Assembly: GCF_001307275.1 (NCBI RefSeq)
Contig: NZ_CP012831.1
Coordinates: 4,270,501 to 4,334,500, forward strand
Length of the DNA stretch: 64,000 nucleotides
Direction of reading: 5' to 3'
Source: Pseudomonas fluorescens
GTDB taxonomy: Bacteria; Pseudomonadota; Gammaproteobacteria; Pseudomonadales; Pseudomonadaceae
Both the position numbers and the translations under genes were made by a program. Below the pieces are notes generated by a model. It was not told the origin of the DNA. It was given only the letters and a program-made list of their open reading frames with translations, and made no database searches. Each line of letters begins with the position of its first letter. Within the stretch, counting starts at the first letter, position 1. This document shows positions 61,977-64,000 of the stretch, piece by piece.

Positions 61977-62344
61977 GCGTACGCATCAGTCGGCAGCATT
62001 GGGATGGGTTGTTGGGTGAATTGGACCAGGCGCGTCGCCAACGCCATTTATTGACTTACCGCGCCTTGCTGGAGCGCTTGCAACTGCCCAGCCCCGCCAT
62101 GCAGACCTTGACTGCGGCCCTTGAACACCTGGCGGCGCTGGACGCCCGGGCAGAACAGCCGCTGCGCAGTTCCCTGGTGATCAGCCAAGGCGCGAGCCGG
62201 CTGCCGCGCACGGGGTTCTTCGAATGCGTTGAGCGCCTGGGGCGTTTTTCCGGGCCTTCCGATGGGGTGGCCGCCGCCTCCTGGCACGCTTCGGAAGTGG
62301 TCCGGGTGTTTGAGTACGAATACCCCGAGTCGGCGGAGGCCTGA
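61973..62344 (+). CDS. Hypothetical protein, 123 residues
   Basis: The product starts with GTG (VSVRISRQHWDGLLGEL) and is soluble. The N-terminal half is helical (LLTYRALLERLQLPSPAMQTLTAALEHLAALDA); the second half holds SSLVISQGASRLPRTGFFECVERLGRF. I do not recognise the family. It is translationally coupled to the XRE gene and followed without gap by the Sel1 gene, so the three are likely to work together. Confidence 0.68.
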   Translation: MSVRISRQHWDGLLGELDQARRQRHLLTYRALLERLQLPSPAMQTLTAALEHLAALDARAEQPLRSSLVISQGASRLPRTGFFECVERLGRFSGPSDGVAAASWHASEVVRVFEYEYPESAEA

Positions 62345-62746
62345 GTGCTCTGGCGACTCAAGGCGCGGATCGGTTATTGGCTGGCGCGCCGGTTGTTTCA
62401 CTGGTCCTGGTTCGTCCGCCAGGCGCGTGGTTGGGCCTGGCTTGAGGGCCAATTCTCACGCATGGCGAACCTGGGCGACGTCGGTGCGCAAAGTTTCTAT
62501 GGGCACATCCTCACGTTTCGCGGCCAAGGGCTGGGCGCCCGTGAAGAAGGGGTTCGCCTGCTGCGGCTGGCGGCTCTGGCCGGTGATGGCAAGGCGGCCT
62601 ACCAGGTCGGCGTGATCAGCCTGGCCGGTACAACCAGCAAGGCGCCGGACCCGGTCGAAGCGGCACGTTGGTGGACCCTGGCGGCAAAAGCCGGGCATCC
62701 GTTGGCCGAGATCAAGCTCAAGGCACTCGAAGCTCGCGACCGCTAG
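62345..62746 (+). CDS. Sel1-repeat protein, 133 residues
   Basis: The protein starts with GTG right after the previous stop. Its N-terminal 35 residues are rich in Trp and Arg (LWRLKARIGYWLARRLFHWS), possibly an amphipathic membrane-associated helix. Two Sel1-like helix pairs follow: GVRLLRLAALAGDGKAAYQVGVISLA and PVEAARWWTLAAKAGHPLAEIKLK. Such repeats serve in protein-protein contacts. The partner is unknown. Confidence 0.75.
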   Translation: MLWRLKARIGYWLARRLFHWSWFVRQARGWAWLEGQFSRMANLGDVGAQSFYGHILTFRGQGLGAREEGVRLLRLAALAGDGKAAYQVGVISLAGTTSKAPDPVEAARWWTLAAKAGHPLAEIKLKALEARDR

Positions 62747-62885
62747 CGTTATCCACAGGCTATTCGTGACGAAGTCGGGCGGATTTAGCGAATCGCCCTA
62801 CATCCTTTGTCCCGTTCCCCTGACTTAATTCCCCCGTCATCCCCGGCACAGTCTCGCGCTCCCTGAGTGCTGCGAGACGCTGCCC

Positions 62886-62933
62886 ATGTTCGACCGTTTT
62901 TTCCTGCCGGCCCTTGAGCGAGCCTTGCCCTGA
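62886..62933 (+). CDS. Possible 15-codon leader frame before the last gene
   Basis: An ATG at 62886 opens a 15-residue frame (MFDRFFLPALERALP) whose stop overlaps the following ATG by one base (TGATG). This could be a translated leader that couples to the large downstream gene, or chance. No good ribosome-binding site precedes it. Confidence 0.3.
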   Translation: MFDRFFLPALERALP

Positions 62934-64000
62934 TGGAGCAGGTGAACCGTATCGAGCAGGAACTCGACAGTTTCAAGGACACCCTGTCGGTCTACCGCGA
63001 CCAACTTGAGCGCTGGTACAGCCGGGCGGCGGACCGCGCCAGCCACGCGGTCGACTTGCCCTCGCTGATGGGCATGGAGCGGCTGATCCGCTTCGGCGAC
63101 AGCACCACCGTCGTCAGCAGCGGTGACGATGATTTCCTCTCCACGGTCGTCCAGTGCCCCCTGGGTGGGGTGATGACGATCGAGAGCAAGTTCGAGTCGG
63201 TGTACGACATCCCGCTGGGCGACATCGTGGTGGATGTGGTGGAGGTGAACAGCGGCAAGGTCACGCCGGTGACCCTGGACGCCCAGGGGCTCGGGACTTT
63301 CGAGGGGGAGGCGGGCAAGTCCTATCGGGTCCATGTCCAGGACGAGGTGTCTCCCGGGCAGATCGAGAAGCTGTTTTCTTCCTACGATGGCTTGACTCGG
63401 GATCTGACGGACTGGCTACGGGGTGAGTGGCAAGGCTTCAAGCCGCGATGGGCCCGGCAGTCCTTGGCGACATCGGCGGCTGCGGTGGGGAACGGGTTGC
63501 TCGCCGGCAGTTGGGCGGCGATCGAGGGTGTGTGGGACAGCATCAGCCTGTTGTCGGACATTCTCAAGGATCCTGGTCAGTTTGTTGATCGATTGGGTGA
63601 CAGCGCCGATCAGTTGAAGAAACTGGCACGAGACACGCCGCTGCTGATGGCGAAGCTGCAACTGCTGGCCAGCGACGAAGCGGCGCTGTGCCTGTTGGTG
63701 CGCACTGCCAGCCTCTGGCTGGAGATGCTGCCGCCCAGCGAAGTCGCCGGCGACACGGCCGAAGCACTCTCGACCGTGGTGGTGCAGTGCGTGATCGACT
63801 TGCTGATCGGCGTGGTCTTGACCTTTGCCGGTGCGGGGGCCGGGATCGCCTACCTGTCGATGCGGTTGGCCAGGCACGGCGCAACCCTGCTGAACGCCAT
63901 GCAGCGTTTCGTCAAGGCGATCTTCGCGGTGGTCAACGGCTTCATGGCCTACGTGGACCGCTACAAAACCGTGGCGGCGCGCGGCGTCGCGGCGGGAATA
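62933..64000 (+). CDS. N-terminal part of a large protein, possibly Rhs/polymorphic-toxin type (cut by window)
   Basis: The frame is open from ATG 62933 to the window end (356 residues visible). It starts EQVNRIEQELDSFKDTLSVY, an acidic coiled-coil-like helix, followed by a beta-rich part (about 35-140; GDDDFLSTVVQCPLGGVMTIESKF, GKSYRVHVQDE). A middle helical region follows and then a hydrophobic segment at about 283-308 (VIDLLIGVVLTFAGAGAGIAYL) which may be a membrane helix. This order, a soluble head then a membrane-inserting segment, is reminiscent of N-terminal modules of type VI-delivered or Rhs-like toxins in pseudomonads, but the diagnostic part lies beyond the window. No VgrG, PAAR or EagR gene is adjacent upstream. 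Confidence 0.6.
   Translation, partial: MEQVNRIEQELDSFKDTLSVYRDQLERWYSRAADRASHAVDLPSLMGMERLIRFGDSTTVVSSGDDDFLSTVVQCPLGGVMTIESKFESVYDIPLGDIVVDVVEVNSGKVTPVTLDAQGLGTFEGEAGKSYRVHVQDEVSPGQIEKLFSSYDGLTRDLTDWLRGEWQGFKPRWARQSLATSAAAVGNGLLAGSWAAIEGVWDSISLLSDILKDPGQFVDRLGDSADQLKKLARDTPLLMAKLQLLASDEAALCLLVRTASLWLEMLPPSEVAGDTAEALSTVVVQCVIDLLIGVVLTFAGAGAGIAYLSMRLARHGATLLNAMQRFVKAIFAVVNGFMAYVDRYKTVAARGVAAGI

Overview
The window is a stretch of a Pseudomonas chromosome, most likely of the P. fluorescens group. The evidence is the high G+C content, the gene set and gene order (gacS-cysM-rlmD-relA-mazG; purM-purN; cobO-cobB-bluB-cobD-cobC-cobQ-cobP-cobU-phosphatase-cobV; marR-MFS-gpx-fadL), and a dense population of Pseudomonas REP/REPIN repeats. 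It is mostly core genome: about 58 protein genes, four tRNA genes and two riboswitches. I see no prophage, insertion sequence, integrase or CRISPR array.

Layout. 1-7.3 kb: sprT (cut by the window edge), a Yip1 membrane protein, ttcA, a Tag-like glycosylase, the arsC-wrbA-DUF2069 operon, a TlpA-like lipoprotein, a META lipoprotein with a four-cysteine partner, and ldhA. 7.4-16.6 kb: gacS, then cysM, rlmD, relA, mazG and a DUF2058 gene (global regulation, sulfur assimilation, rRNA methylation, stringent response). 16.7-24.7 kb: purM-purN-DUF3108, divergent from DUF2066-AI-2E permease-hda, then two tandem NlpC/P60 lipoproteins. 24.8-36.3 kb: a soluble sugar-dehydrogenase-like lipoprotein, a hypothetical gene, and a cobalamin riboswitch heading a ten-gene late-cobalamin operon. 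36.4-42.6 kb: a MarR-MFS pair with matching palindromic operators, a 39-residue membrane protein, a periplasmic glutathione peroxidase, a FadL porin, small hypotheticals and a ~950-bp gene-poor region. 42.6-56 kb: rmuC, an MxtR-type symporter-kinase-receiver protein, a TetR/MFS divergent pair, a cupin, a TDT carrier, an MFS-PlsC fusion, a guanidinium exporter with a guanidine-II (mini-ykkC) riboswitch, a BASS-family carrier and rdgC. 56-64 kb: tandem Val-Asp tRNA pairs, a membrane-anchored catalase-like protein with a di-haem cytochrome, an FKBP lipoprotein, a YkvA protein, a compact XRE-hypothetical-Sel1 operon, and the N-terminal part of a large protein running off the end, possibly a polymorphic-toxin/Rhs-type protein.

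How genes work together. The cobalamin block turns cobyrinic acid a,c-diamide precursors and dimethylbenzimidazole into adenosylcobalamin and is preceded by the coenzyme's own riboswitch. gacS, relA and mxtR are global metabolic and stress regulators. The gdx gene carries its own ligand-sensing leader. Sixteen REP/REPIN loci sit mainly at 3' ends of genes; one has been absorbed into the 3' end of cobB. The most interesting items are the guanidine-II riboswitch, the REP-encoded CobB tail, the stem-rich leader at 41312-41390, a promoter followed at once by a terminator between the two NlpC/P60 genes, and the incomplete gene at the right edge. All family assignments were made by reading motifs; no database search was run.
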